5,382 bases of DNA from Betaproteobacteria bacterium (lineage in GTDB: Bacteria > Pseudomonadota > Gammaproteobacteria > Burkholderiales > SG8-41). Positions within the stretch are counted from its first letter, which is position 1. Each line of letters opens with the position of its first letter. Both the position numbers and the translations under genes were made by a program. A model generated the notes under the pieces. That model searched no databases, was not told the origin of the DNA, and saw only the letters and a list, made by a program, of their open reading frames with translations. The DNA is taken from the NCBI GenBank assembly GCA_021300125.1, contig JAJTHX010000056.1, forward strand, positions 1-5,382. The letters run 5' to 3'. Shown one piece after another: positions 1 through 5,382 of the stretch.

Positions 1-1
1 G

Positions 2-151
2 GTGGCGCGCACCCCGGAATGGAATGCCGAACTGCAGGCCCAGTACTGGGCCAACACGTACTGTGACGGCGCCGAACTCGGTGCGATGCTCGATCGCGAG
101 GACGAGGTCATGGGCGCGCTGCTGCGGCAACTCGGCCTGATCCCCGGCTGA
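2..151 (+). CDS. C-terminal end of a TctC/Bug-type periplasmic solute-binding receptor (partial)
   Basis: This is the last 49 codons of an open frame that enters from the left edge and stops with TGA at 149-151. The translated tail has the pattern W-(x)2-EL-(x)4-YW-x-NTY...L...L..E......LLRQLGL, with the pieces TPEWNAEL, QYWANTY and LLRQLGLIPG. I recognise this as the C-terminal lobe of tripartite tricarboxylate transporter receptors, which usually carry W..EL..N.W.N.Y and end in ..LG(L). Family members are secreted proteins of about 320 residues. They bind carboxylates or other small anions in the periplasm and deliver them to TctA/TctB membrane proteins, or work as orphan receptors. No signal peptide or ligand-binding loop can be seen because the N-terminal 85% or so lies outside the window. 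No membrane partner follows downstream. The identification rests on a short tail, so family membership is likely and the ligand is unknown. Confidence 0.72.
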   Translation: MARTPEWNAELQAQYWANTYCDGAELGAMLDREDEVMGALLRQLGLIPG

Positions 152-157
152 TCCCGC

Positions 158-195
158 TTTATTTCATAAGTATTTGTTTTTATTGAATATTTTTT
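158..195. other. AT-rich tract upstream of a promoter (possible UP element or 3' untranslated tail)
   Basis: Only 4 of these 38 bases are G or C (positions 165, 170, 176 and 185), in a window that is otherwise strongly GC-rich. The tract starts 7 bases after the stop of the receptor gene and runs up to the -35 box of the promoter at 194-221. That is where an UP element contacting the RNA polymerase alpha subunit would sit. I see no hairpin before its T-runs, so it does not read as a standard intrinsic terminator for the receptor gene. It could also be a site for an H-NS/MvaT-like protein or simply an unconstrained spacer. The base composition is seen directly; the function is inferred. Confidence 0.5.
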
Positions 196-221
196 GAGCG
201 ACCCGGGCGCTGTGCTATCCT
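194..221 (+). promoter_or_regulatory. Predicted sigma70-type promoter with extended -10
   Basis: TTGAGC at 194-199 matches four of six bases of the -35 consensus. It is followed after 16 bases by TATCCT at 216-221 (four of six bases of the -10 consensus). TG at 213-214 gives the extended -10 form TGnTATCCT. A start near 228 would leave a leader of about 40 bases before the ATG at 267. The AT-rich tract immediately upstream supports promoter activity. It would drive the 185-residue gene separately from the receptor gene. This is a prediction from pattern matching only. Confidence 0.55.
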
Positions 222-253
222 TGTGCCCCCTTGCCATTCCGGCAGGGCCCGGC

Positions 254-257
254 GGAG
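254..257 (+). promoter_or_regulatory. Ribosome binding site deciding the start at 267
   Basis: GGAG lies 9 bases before ATG 267. This supports that start over the in-frame TTG at 231. The TTG would add 12 residues (MPFRQGPAEPAV), has no purine-rich site in front of it, and lies only about 3 bases from the predicted transcription start. Confidence 0.65.
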
Positions 258-266
258 CCCGCAGTC

Positions 267-824
267 ATGAAAACCGAAGTGCATGTCCACGGCAGTGTCT
301 TCCTGTGCAAAGGCGTACGCCTGTCGCAGGTCGAACTCGCGCTGCGCCCCTGGCTCGACTATGTCGATGCCGACCACATTGCCGACGCCAAGAGCCTGGA
401 GCGCGACGAACAGGGCATCGTCTTTGACGCACGTGAGCGCGTGATCAGCATCTGCTGGACCGGCGATGTCGGACGCAGCTTCCACAACAAGCTGACCGAA
501 GCCTGCAACGCACTCGGCCCGCTGACCGAATACGCCTCCGAGGTTGAAGTCACCTACTACCCGGACAGCGGCGAGGACGAGTTCTACCAGTTCTTCGTCG
601 GACCGACGCCGGAGGCGATCCACGAATTCCGCCGCCAGTGCGTGGTCGAGGATCTCGAACTGATGCTGTCGCGCCACATCGGCAAGACCGAGGTCGAACA
701 GGTCACCGAACTGGTCACGCGCATGTTCGACGCGCACAAGCCGGAGAAACCGGCCGCGGAATCCCCCGCCTCGGGCAGTTCAACGGTGATCCCGCTGCAC
801 CCGCGCAACCGGCACCTGCACTGA
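267..824 (+). CDS. Conserved hypothetical protein, 185 aa, with His-x-His at both ends
   Basis: I cannot assign a function. The frame from ATG 267 to TGA 822-824 encodes a soluble, acidic protein with no signal peptide or membrane segment. It begins MKTEVHVHGSV, an apparent beta strand with HVHG at residues 6-9. A mixed region follows with GIVFD (50-54), ISICWTGD (60-67) and a strand EVEVTYY (92-98). FFVGPTPEAIHEFRRQ (109-124) then leads into a long helical stretch (about 115-155). The tail, roughly 156-180, is rich in Pro, Ala and Ser and looks disordered, and the protein ends in RHLH (182-185). I recall Burkholderiales hypothetical proteins with the same layout (HVHG near the start, a central CWT, FVGPTP, and a RHLH end), but I cannot confirm the family name here. 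The acidic loop PDSGEDEF (99-106) and the paired histidines could bind a metal; this is speculation. The gene seems to be transcribed alone from the promoter at 194-221 and converges with the membrane-protein gene downstream. Coding is well supported; function is unknown. Confidence 0.85.
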   Translation: MKTEVHVHGSVFLCKGVRLSQVELALRPWLDYVDADHIADAKSLERDEQGIVFDARERVISICWTGDVGRSFHNKLTEACNALGPLTEYASEVEVTYYPDSGEDEFYQFFVGPTPEAIHEFRRQCVVEDLELMLSRHIGKTEVEQVTELVTRMFDAHKPEKPAAESPASGSSTVIPLHPRNRHLH

Positions 825-834
825 CTGCCGCACT

Positions 835-879
835 GGCCGGATTCCGGCCGCCGCGCGGCCGGCATGGCGGATTAATCCG
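835..879. terminator. GC-rich inverted repeats in a convergent junction (possible bidirectional terminator)
   Basis: The 47-base gap between two converging genes holds overlapping inverted repeats. GGCCGG/CCGGCC (835-840 and 844-849) has a 3-base loop. CCGGCCGC/GCGGCCGG (844-851 and 855-862) forms an 8-bp all-GC stem with a 3-base loop. A 12-base perfect palindrome CGGATTAATCCG (868-879) overlaps the stop codon of the minus-strand gene. Alternative pairings are mutually exclusive because 844-849 is shared. No T-run follows on either strand, so this is not a textbook intrinsic terminator. The position between convergent genes favours a role in ending transcription. Confidence 0.4.
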
Positions 880-1519
880 GCTTGCCGGGGTCGCCGATCT
901 TCAGCGCGGGCACGCGCAGGCCCGTGAAAATCGACAGGCAGCGCAGCACCACGATCACCGCCATGCCGGCGTAGCCGGCCGTCACGCGCTCGATCCCCGC
1001 CAACTGCAGCAGCAGATAGGCCACGATGCCCGCAATTGCAGCGGTGGCATAGATCTCCCCGCTTTTCAGCAGCAGCGGCAGTTCCGCGATCAGCAGGTCG
1101 CGCAGCACGCCGCCGGCGACCCCGGTCATGGTGCCGAGGATCACCACCACGATGCCGCCATAACCGGCGACTTCGGCGATGCGCGCACCGCTCACCGCGA
1201 ACAGCGCCAGGCCCAGTGCGTCGGCGATCAACAGCGCACGCAGCGGAATTTCACGCACCCGCACCACCAGCATGGTCGCCAGGGTCGCGGCAAGGATCAC
1301 CCACAAATAAGCCGTGCTGGTCAGCCAGAACACCGGCCGATCAATCAGCAGGTCGCGCAACGTGCCGCCGCCGACGGCGGTGACGGTGGCAATCACGAGC
1401 ACGCCGAACCAGTCGAGGTGCTTGCGACCGGCGGCCAGCACGCCGCTGGCGGCGAACACCGCGACACCGAGGTAATCCATCGCCTGCAGTGGCGAGACCG
1501 GAAACAGCGGAAGGTTCAT
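872..1519 (-). CDS. TRIC/UPF0126 family seven-helix membrane protein (predicted cation channel or small-solute transporter)
   Basis: The 215-residue product is almost entirely hydrophobic and has a clear internal duplication. Residues 15-66 (DYLGVAVFAASGVLAAG...) and 98-151 (IADALGLALFAVSGARIA...) each form a three-helix unit. Each unit carries the signature glycine motif GGGTLRD (50-56) or GGVLRD (136-141), followed by LLI. A seventh helix lies at about 180-200, and the short tail ends KIGDPGKPD. This is the layout of bacterial UPF0126 proteins (YicG/YadS-like). These are homologous to eukaryotic TRIC channels, and some members have been linked to glycine transport. The usual length is about 200-220 residues, so the gene looks complete. 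It starts 23 bases after the ThDP-enzyme stop, with only a weak GGAA ahead of ATG 1519. It is probably the last gene of the operon and translated after it. ATG 1480 (Met14) is a possible later start. The family is secure; the transported species is not known. Confidence 0.9.
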   Translation of the reverse strand: MNLPLFPVSPLQAMDYLGVAVFAASGVLAAGRKHLDWFGVLVIATVTAVGGGTLRDLLIDRPVFWLTSTAYLWVILAATLATMLVVRVREIPLRALLIADALGLALFAVSGARIAEVAGYGGIVVVILGTMTGVAGGVLRDLLIAELPLLLKSGEIYATAAIAGIVAYLLLQLAGIERVTAGYAGMAVIVVLRCLSIFTGLRVPALKIGDPGKPD

Positions 1520-1542
1520 CGGCAGGGTTCCGCAGCGCCGCT

Positions 1543-3231
1543 TCAGGCGCGCTTTTGCAGCGCGTCCTTGCGGAAGCTGATGGTCGCCTCGGGATCGACC
1601 TTGACATGGATGATCGCCGGCTTGCCGGCCTTCAGCGCATCGCGCAGCGCATCGGCGGTCTCGCCCGGCGCCTGCGGGTGATAGCCGTTGCCGCCGGTGA
1701 GCTTCATCACTTCGTCAAACCGCGGGCTGTGCACATGCGCGCCGATATAGCGCTCCTGGTAGAAATCGCGCTGGTAGGCGATCTCCGAACCCCAGGTGCC
1801 GTTGTCCATCACGATGCCGATGGCGGGAATGTTGCTCGCCACCGCGGTGGTCATCTCGCCCATGGTCATGCCGAAGCCGCCGTCGCCCATCAGCGAGATC
1901 GCCGCGCGCTGCGGCGCGCCGACCTTGGCGCCGATGGCTGCCGAATAGGAGAAGCCGACCATGCCGCAGTCGAGCGGCGTCAGCAGCGCCGGGGTTTCAT
2001 AGCAGGGCAGCTGGTCTGTGGCCTGGAAGCCCGTCGTGCCGGCATCGAGCGTGAAGATGGCGTTGCGCGGGGCGGCCTTGCGCACCTCGGCGTAGATCAC
2101 GTCGGGATGCATCGGCGTGCCGCCGCGGGCGCCCGAAGCCTCGCGCTCGGCCCACAGCGCGGCGCGGGCCTTGAGGTAGGCCGCATTGCGCTCGCGCCAC
2201 GGTGCCTTGTCCGCGGCAATCGGCGCCATCAGCGCGGCCAGGCCGTCAATCAGCGCGCCGGCGTCGGCGGTGACTGCCAGCGCCGCCGGGAAGTAACGGC
2301 CCAGCGCCGCGGGATCCACGTCGATGTGGATGATCTTCGCGTCGGGCAGGATGTCGGTGTATTTGTAAAAGGTGGTGTTGAAACCCAGCCGCGTGCCCAG
2401 CGCAATGATCAGGTCGGCTTCGCGCGTGAGCTGGCTCGCCACCGGATTGCCGCGCGGGCCGACACCGCCGGCATGCAGCGCAAAATCCACCGGCAGGATG
2501 TCGGCATGGCCGGCGGAGCTGGTCACCGGAATCTGCAGTTGCGTGGCCAGCGCAGCCAGTTTCGCGCTGGAACGCGACCATTTGATGCCAGCGCCGGCAT
2601 GGATCACCGGTCGTTTCGCGGCAAGAATCAGCTTGCTGATCTCCGCCAGTGCAGTGGGATCGGCGGCCGGCGGGCGGCTTGAGGCCGGCGGCTGTATCGG
2701 CCAGGCTACCGGAATGTCATGGTTGAACAGGTCGCGCGGGATGTTCACCACCACCGGTCCGCGCCGGCCCGAGTTGGCGAGGCGGAAGGCTTCGAGGATG
2801 AATTCCGGAATACGCTCCGGCCGCGGCACGGTCAGCACGCGCTTGGTCACCGGCAGGAACAGCGTGTTTTGATCGATTTCCTGGAACGCGTCGCGGCCGA
2901 GGTGTTCGGTGGATGCAAGACCGGTGATCGCCACCACCGGCGAATAGGCGAACTTCGCCTGTGCCAGGCCCAGCACCATGTTCGCCGAGCCGGGGCCGGC
3001 CTGGCCGCAGATGAACACGCCCGGAGTCTGCGTCACCCGGCCGTAGGCATCGGCCATGTGCATGCCGCAGTTTTCATGGCGCACGCCGATGTATTCGATG
3101 TCCTTCGCGTCATACAGCGCGTCGTACATCTCCAGCGTGCTCGATCCCATCAGCCCGAAGACCTTGGTGACACCCGCGGCGCGCAGCGCCTCCACCGCGG
3201 CGACGCCGCAACGCATGTTTTTGCTGGCCAT
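1543..3231 (-). CDS. Thiamine diphosphate-dependent enzyme, sulfoacetaldehyde acetyltransferase/acetolactate synthase-like
   Basis: The 562-residue product has the three-domain layout of the acetolactate synthase superfamily. The N-terminal pyrimidine-binding domain (about 6-170) has VFGLMGS (24-30), the catalytic glutamate in RHEN (E53), HMADAYGR (58-65), GPGSAN (79-84), DAFQEID (114-120) and NIPRD (163-167). The central Rossmann-like domain (about 190-335) contains ADLIIALGTRLGF (272-284) and IIHIDVDP (300-307). The C-terminal diphosphate-binding domain has MGDGGFGMT (448-456), with metal ligands expected at D450 and N477 in VMDNGTWGSE. Several details recall sulfoacetaldehyde acetyltransferase (Xsc): GDG(G)FGMT followed by NIPA, TWGSE..YQRDFYQERY (479-495), and FRKDAL (553-558) near the C-terminus. 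It lacks the longer Xsc tail and is shorter than the usual 590-600 residues. Start ATG 3231 is chosen because GGGAG precedes it by 8 bases, and because the open frame further upstream overlaps the dehydrogenase gene in a low-quality Arg/Pro/His-rich reading. The enzyme should act on a 2-oxoacid or aldehyde in the cytoplasm. Other options are a 2-oxoacid decarboxylase or a carboligase. The superfamily is certain; the reaction is not. Confidence 0.88.
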   Translation of the reverse strand: MASKNMRCGVAAVEALRAAGVTKVFGLMGSSTLEMYDALYDAKDIEYIGVRHENCGMHMADAYGRVTQTPGVFICGQAGPGSANMVLGLAQAKFAYSPVVAITGLASTEHLGRDAFQEIDQNTLFLPVTKRVLTVPRPERIPEFILEAFRLANSGRRGPVVVNIPRDLFNHDIPVAWPIQPPASSRPPAADPTALAEISKLILAAKRPVIHAGAGIKWSRSSAKLAALATQLQIPVTSSAGHADILPVDFALHAGGVGPRGNPVASQLTREADLIIALGTRLGFNTTFYKYTDILPDAKIIHIDVDPAALGRYFPAALAVTADAGALIDGLAALMAPIAADKAPWRERNAAYLKARAALWAEREASGARGGTPMHPDVIYAEVRKAAPRNAIFTLDAGTTGFQATDQLPCYETPALLTPLDCGMVGFSYSAAIGAKVGAPQRAAISLMGDGGFGMTMGEMTTAVASNIPAIGIVMDNGTWGSEIAYQRDFYQERYIGAHVHSPRFDEVMKLTGGNGYHPQAPGETADALRDALKAGKPAIIHVKVDPEATISFRKDALQKRA

Positions 3232-3239
3232 TCTGCTCT

Positions 3240-3244
3240 CTCCC
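3240..3244 (-). promoter_or_regulatory. Ribosome binding site of the ThDP enzyme
   Basis: On the minus strand, GGGAG (within GGGAGAG) lies 8 bases before the ATG at 3231-3229, in the 17-base gap after the dehydrogenase stop. It fixes the start of the ThDP enzyme and excludes the long upstream in-frame extension. Confidence 0.75.
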
Positions 3245-3248
3245 GCCT

Positions 3249-4220
3249 TTACTTGTTCAGCACTTCCGGATTGGCGACGTTGATCGGCTTGCCGGCCGCA
3301 TACGCCAGAATCTGCTCCACCGCCGTGCCGTAATAGGATTCGTAGGTTTTTTCCTCGACGTAGCCGAGATGCGGCGTGCAGACCACGTTGTCCATCGCGA
3401 TCAGCGGATGGTTGCCGCCGGTGACCGGCTCGTCCTCGTAGACGTCCACCGCGGCGCGGCCCGGGCGGCCGGCCTTCAGCGCAGTGGCCAGCGCATCCTT
3501 GGCGATGATCGGCGCGCGGCTGGTATTCACGATCAGCGCGGACTGTTTCATGCGGCCGAGGTCTTCCAGCGTGACGATGCCGCGGGTGCCGTCGTTCAGC
3601 GGCAGGTGGATCGAGATCACGTCGGACTCGGCAAAAAAGGCCTCGCGCGACGGTGCCACCTCGAACCCGGCAGCCTTCGCCTTGGCGGTGGAGCCTTCGC
3701 GGCCCCAGCACCACACGCGCATGCCGAAGGCCTTGCCCACGTTGGCGACCAGGCTGCCGATGCGGCCGTAGGCATAGATGCCGAGGGTCTTGCCGGCGAG
3801 TCCGGTGCCGATCGACCCCTGCCACAGCCCGTTCTTCATCCGCTGCGCCTCCTGCGGAATGCGGCGCAATGCGGCGAGGATCAGTCCCCAGGCCAGTTCC
3901 GCCGTCGGATTGGGATTGCCGCGGCCGCCGGCCGAAACCACGATACCGTGCTCGGTGCAGGCGGCAATATCGATGTGATAGACGTTGTGGCCGGTCTGGC
4001 TCAACAGTTTGAGCTTCAGCAGTTTTTCGACCACCGCGCGCGGCATGCGTGAACGCTGCTGGGTCAACACCACCACTTCGGCATCCTGCAGGCGTGCCGC
4101 GAGTTTCGCGGGATCCTTTTCAGTGTCGGTGAACACCATCAGTTCGTGGCCGGCCAGCCGTTTCGTGCATTCGAGGCTGCGAAAGGCGTCCTGGTAGTCA
4201 TCAATGATCGCGATTTTCAT
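3249..4220 (-). CDS. D-2-hydroxyacid dehydrogenase family protein
   Basis: The 323-residue product fits the D-isomer-specific 2-hydroxyacid dehydrogenase family in length and motifs. The substrate-binding domain is split around an inserted nucleotide-binding domain (about 100-285). Visible features are SQTGHNVYHID (74-84), NPTAELAWGLILAALR (104-119), the dinucleotide loop LGIYAYGRIGS (146-156), and SDVISIHLPL (199-208). The catalytic Arg is in VNTSRAP (R235), the Glu in DVYEDEP (E264) and the His in TPHLGY (H284). The first glycine of the usual GxGxxG is alanine (A150). The second strand ends WCWGREGS with no acidic residue and an arginine at 174. The second point resembles NADPH-using glyoxylate/hydroxypyruvate reductases, so NADP(H) is a reasonable inference. 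It should interconvert a 2-hydroxyacid and a 2-oxoacid in the cytoplasm. ATG 4220 is preferred over the in-frame TTG 4238 because GGAG precedes it by 7 bases. It lies 51 bases after the MFS stop and 17 bases before the ThDP-enzyme start, so co-transcription is likely. The exact substrate cannot be told. Confidence 0.92.
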   Translation of the reverse strand: MKIAIIDDYQDAFRSLECTKRLAGHELMVFTDTEKDPAKLAARLQDAEVVVLTQQRSRMPRAVVEKLLKLKLLSQTGHNVYHIDIAACTEHGIVVSAGGRGNPNPTAELAWGLILAALRRIPQEAQRMKNGLWQGSIGTGLAGKTLGIYAYGRIGSLVANVGKAFGMRVWCWGREGSTAKAKAAGFEVAPSREAFFAESDVISIHLPLNDGTRGIVTLEDLGRMKQSALIVNTSRAPIIAKDALATALKAGRPGRAAVDVYEDEPVTGGNHPLIAMDNVVCTPHLGYVEEKTYESYYGTAVEQILAYAAGKPINVANPEVLNK

Positions 4221-4227
4221 GGCAAAG

Positions 4228-4231
4228 CTCC
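4228..4231 (-). promoter_or_regulatory. Ribosome binding site of the D-2-hydroxyacid dehydrogenase
   Basis: On the minus strand, GGAG lies 7 bases before the ATG at 4220-4218. It sits inside the alternative extension from TTG 4238 and therefore argues for the shorter protein beginning MKIAIIDDYQ. Confidence 0.7.
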
Positions 4232-4271
4232 GTGGCAATCCGGGGAAAAGGTCAAAGGGGAAAGGGGAATT

Positions 4272-5382
4272 CTAGCGGCGGCGGCTCAACACGCCGCCGG
4301 TGGTGAGCATCAGGGCGTTGGCAATGAACACCGGCGCCACGCCGAAAGCGCTGCCGATGGCGCCGAACACCAGCGGCACCGCGAGGTGCGTCACATTGTT
4401 GATGGCCATGCGCAGGCCCAGCGCTTCGCCGGAACGGTTCTCGGGGGCCCGCGCATAGATCATGCTCAGGGTCAGCGGCTGGCCACAGCCGGTGCCCAGC
4501 CCGAGCAGGAAGGCGATTGCCGCCAGCAGCGCCACGTTCTCGATCCACGGGAACAGCAGATACGTGGCCGCGGCAATGAAAATCGCGGCGCTGAGCACCT
4601 TCTCCTCCCCGAAATGGGACACGATGCGCGGCATGATGGTACGCACGATGAACGAGGCCGCGGCGAACATCGCCAGCACCACCCCGATCGCCGAGGCCGA
4701 CAGTCCGATGGCATGGCCGTAGATCGGCATGTAGAACTGGAACAGGTCGATCGCGGTCAGGATGATGCCGCTGGTGATCAGGGTCCGGCGTAGCGGCGCA
4801 TTGCTGAGCAGGCCGACGGCATACACCGCCTCTTCCTCGCCCTTGATCTTGCCGCCACGCAGGGCATCAAGGTGGCGGCGCGAAGCGTACAGGATGGCCG
4901 CCGACAACAGCGGGCTCACGGCGATCAGCAGGTAGCCGGAAGCGTGCCCGACATGGTCAATGGCGAACCCGGCAACCAGCGGCCCGAGGAAGCCGCCGCA
5001 GGCAATGATCAGCCCGAAGTTGGCGAAGTTGCGGATGCGTGCATCCGGCGGACTGAGCATGCCGATCAGGCTTTGCGCGCAGACGTTGTAGAACACGTGC
5101 GAGGAACCGATCAGCAGCGCGGACAGATACAGCGCGGTGGCCGAGGGCATCACCCCCGGGAGGATCAGCGCCAGTGAAAGCCCGATGCAGCCCAGCACCA
5201 TCGGCCAGCGTACGCCGACGCGGTCAATCAGCTTGCCCACATACAGCGCAAGCAGCATCGGCGCCAGCGAATACAGCGCGACGATCACCCCCAGCATCAC
5301 CTGCGGGACGCCCAGCTCCAGCGCGAACAACGAGACCAGCACCTTGCTGCCGCGGAAAGCGAGCATGTTGAGCAGCACCACC
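4272..5382 (-). CDS. Major facilitator superfamily transporter (5' end outside window)
   Basis: At least 369 residues are present, ending in TAG at 4274-4272. The N-terminus is cut by the right edge. A GTG at 5381-5379 is open but falls inside the first membrane helix (VLLNMLAFRGSKVLVSLFAL), so the true start is probably some 10-20 codons further upstream. Numbering from that GTG, the MFS motif A loop between helices 2 and 3 is GKLIDRVGVRWPM (49-61). A motif C-like GGFLGPLVAG (129-138) lies in helix 5, a charged cytoplasmic loop joins helices 6 and 7 (about 168-185), and a second-half copy of motif A reads PRIVSHFGEEKVL (251-263). RAPENRSGEALGLR (311-324) precedes the last helices, and the chain ends SRRR. 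This is a 12-helix inner-membrane carrier, and the full protein is likely about 380-390 residues. As the first visible gene of the minus-strand cluster it may import the substrate of the two enzymes or export a product. The motifs do not identify the solute. Confidence 0.9.
   Translation of the reverse strand, partial: VVLLNMLAFRGSKVLVSLFALELGVPQVMLGVIVALYSLAPMLLALYVGKLIDRVGVRWPMVLGCIGLSLALILPGVMPSATALYLSALLIGSSHVFYNVCAQSLIGMLSPPDARIRNFANFGLIIACGGFLGPLVAGFAIDHVGHASGYLLIAVSPLLSAAILYASRRHLDALRGGKIKGEEEAVYAVGLLSNAPLRRTLITSGIILTAIDLFQFYMPIYGHAIGLSASAIGVVLAMFAAASFIVRTIMPRIVSHFGEEKVLSAAIFIAAATYLLFPWIENVALLAAIAFLLGLGTGCGQPLTLSMIYARAPENRSGEALGLRMAINNVTHLAVPLVFGAIGSAFGVAPVFIANALMLTTGGVLSRRR

Noticed and set aside
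152..193. An intrinsic terminator for the receptor gene
   Set aside because: T-runs are present, but I could find no stem-loop before them.
180..737. A 185-codon minus-strand open frame opposite the hypothetical gene
   Set aside because: It has the same length scale as the plus-strand gene but no promoter or ribosome site. The plus-strand frame has both, plus recognisable conserved segments.
638..1681. A 347-codon plus-strand open frame spanning the convergent junction
   Set aside because: It overlaps the real plus-strand gene in another frame and runs antisense to the TRIC gene. It is rich in His, Gln and Arg with no recognisable domain, and its start has no support.
1489..2682. A 397-codon open frame on the plus strand opposite the ThDP enzyme
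   Set aside because: It is Arg/Gly/Ala/His-rich without family motifs, and it lies wholly antisense to genes with clear catalytic signatures; long shadow frames are expected at this GC content.
1543..3231. Naming the ThDP enzyme xsc or ilvB outright
   Set aside because: It shares motifs with both, but length, tail and context do not match either well enough. No small regulatory subunit gene (as for ilvB) and no pta (as for xsc) is in view.
3232..3825. N-terminal extension of the ThDP enzyme to 760 residues
   Set aside because: The added part reads the dehydrogenase gene out of frame and is Arg/Pro/His-rich. The family N-terminus begins near residue 6 of the shorter form, and a good ribosome site precedes ATG 3231.
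4146..4793. A 215-codon plus-strand open frame opposite the MFS gene
   Set aside because: Its composition (His, Gln, Gly, Arg, Asp) is that of an antisense shadow, and it crosses the intergenic gap and two minus-strand genes.

Overview
The window is high-GC, densely packed bacterial DNA. It most likely comes from a betaproteobacterium of the Burkholderiales type. This is inferred from the tail of a Bug/TctC-type solute receptor at the left edge (a family greatly expanded in that group), from strong GC bias at third codon positions, and from a small HVHG...RHLH protein resembling hypothetical proteins I remember from Burkholderiales. No RNA gene, insertion sequence, CRISPR array or phage gene is visible.

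Layout: bases 2-151 (+) encode the last 49 residues of a periplasmic tripartite tricarboxylate transporter (TTT) receptor. A 115-base gap follows. It contains an extremely AT-rich tract and a good extended -10 sigma70-type promoter, which drives an uncharacterised 185-residue protein (267-824, +). A short convergent junction (825-871) with GC-rich inverted repeats separates it from a four-gene minus-strand cluster. In transcription order (right to left) the cluster is: a major facilitator transporter (runs off the right edge, ends at 4272), a D-2-hydroxyacid dehydrogenase (4220-3249), a thiamine diphosphate enzyme resembling sulfoacetaldehyde acetyltransferase/acetolactate synthase (3231-1543), and a seven-helix TRIC/UPF0126 membrane protein (1519-872). 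The gaps are 51, 17 and 23 bases, so one operon is likely; its promoter lies beyond the right edge.

How the genes may work together (inference): the MFS protein moves a small organic acid. The dehydrogenase interconverts a 2-hydroxyacid and a 2-oxoacid. The ThDP enzyme cleaves, decarboxylates or ligates the oxoacid or a derived aldehyde. The TRIC-like protein may adjust ion balance or carry a small solute. The substrate cannot be read from the sequence. The Xsc-like features of the ThDP enzyme make an organosulfonate or a related 2-carbon/3-carbon acid worth testing, but no phosphotransacetylase or sulfite-handling gene is in view. Nothing here proves a new system; the dehydrogenase plus Xsc-like enzyme pairing is the most interesting part.
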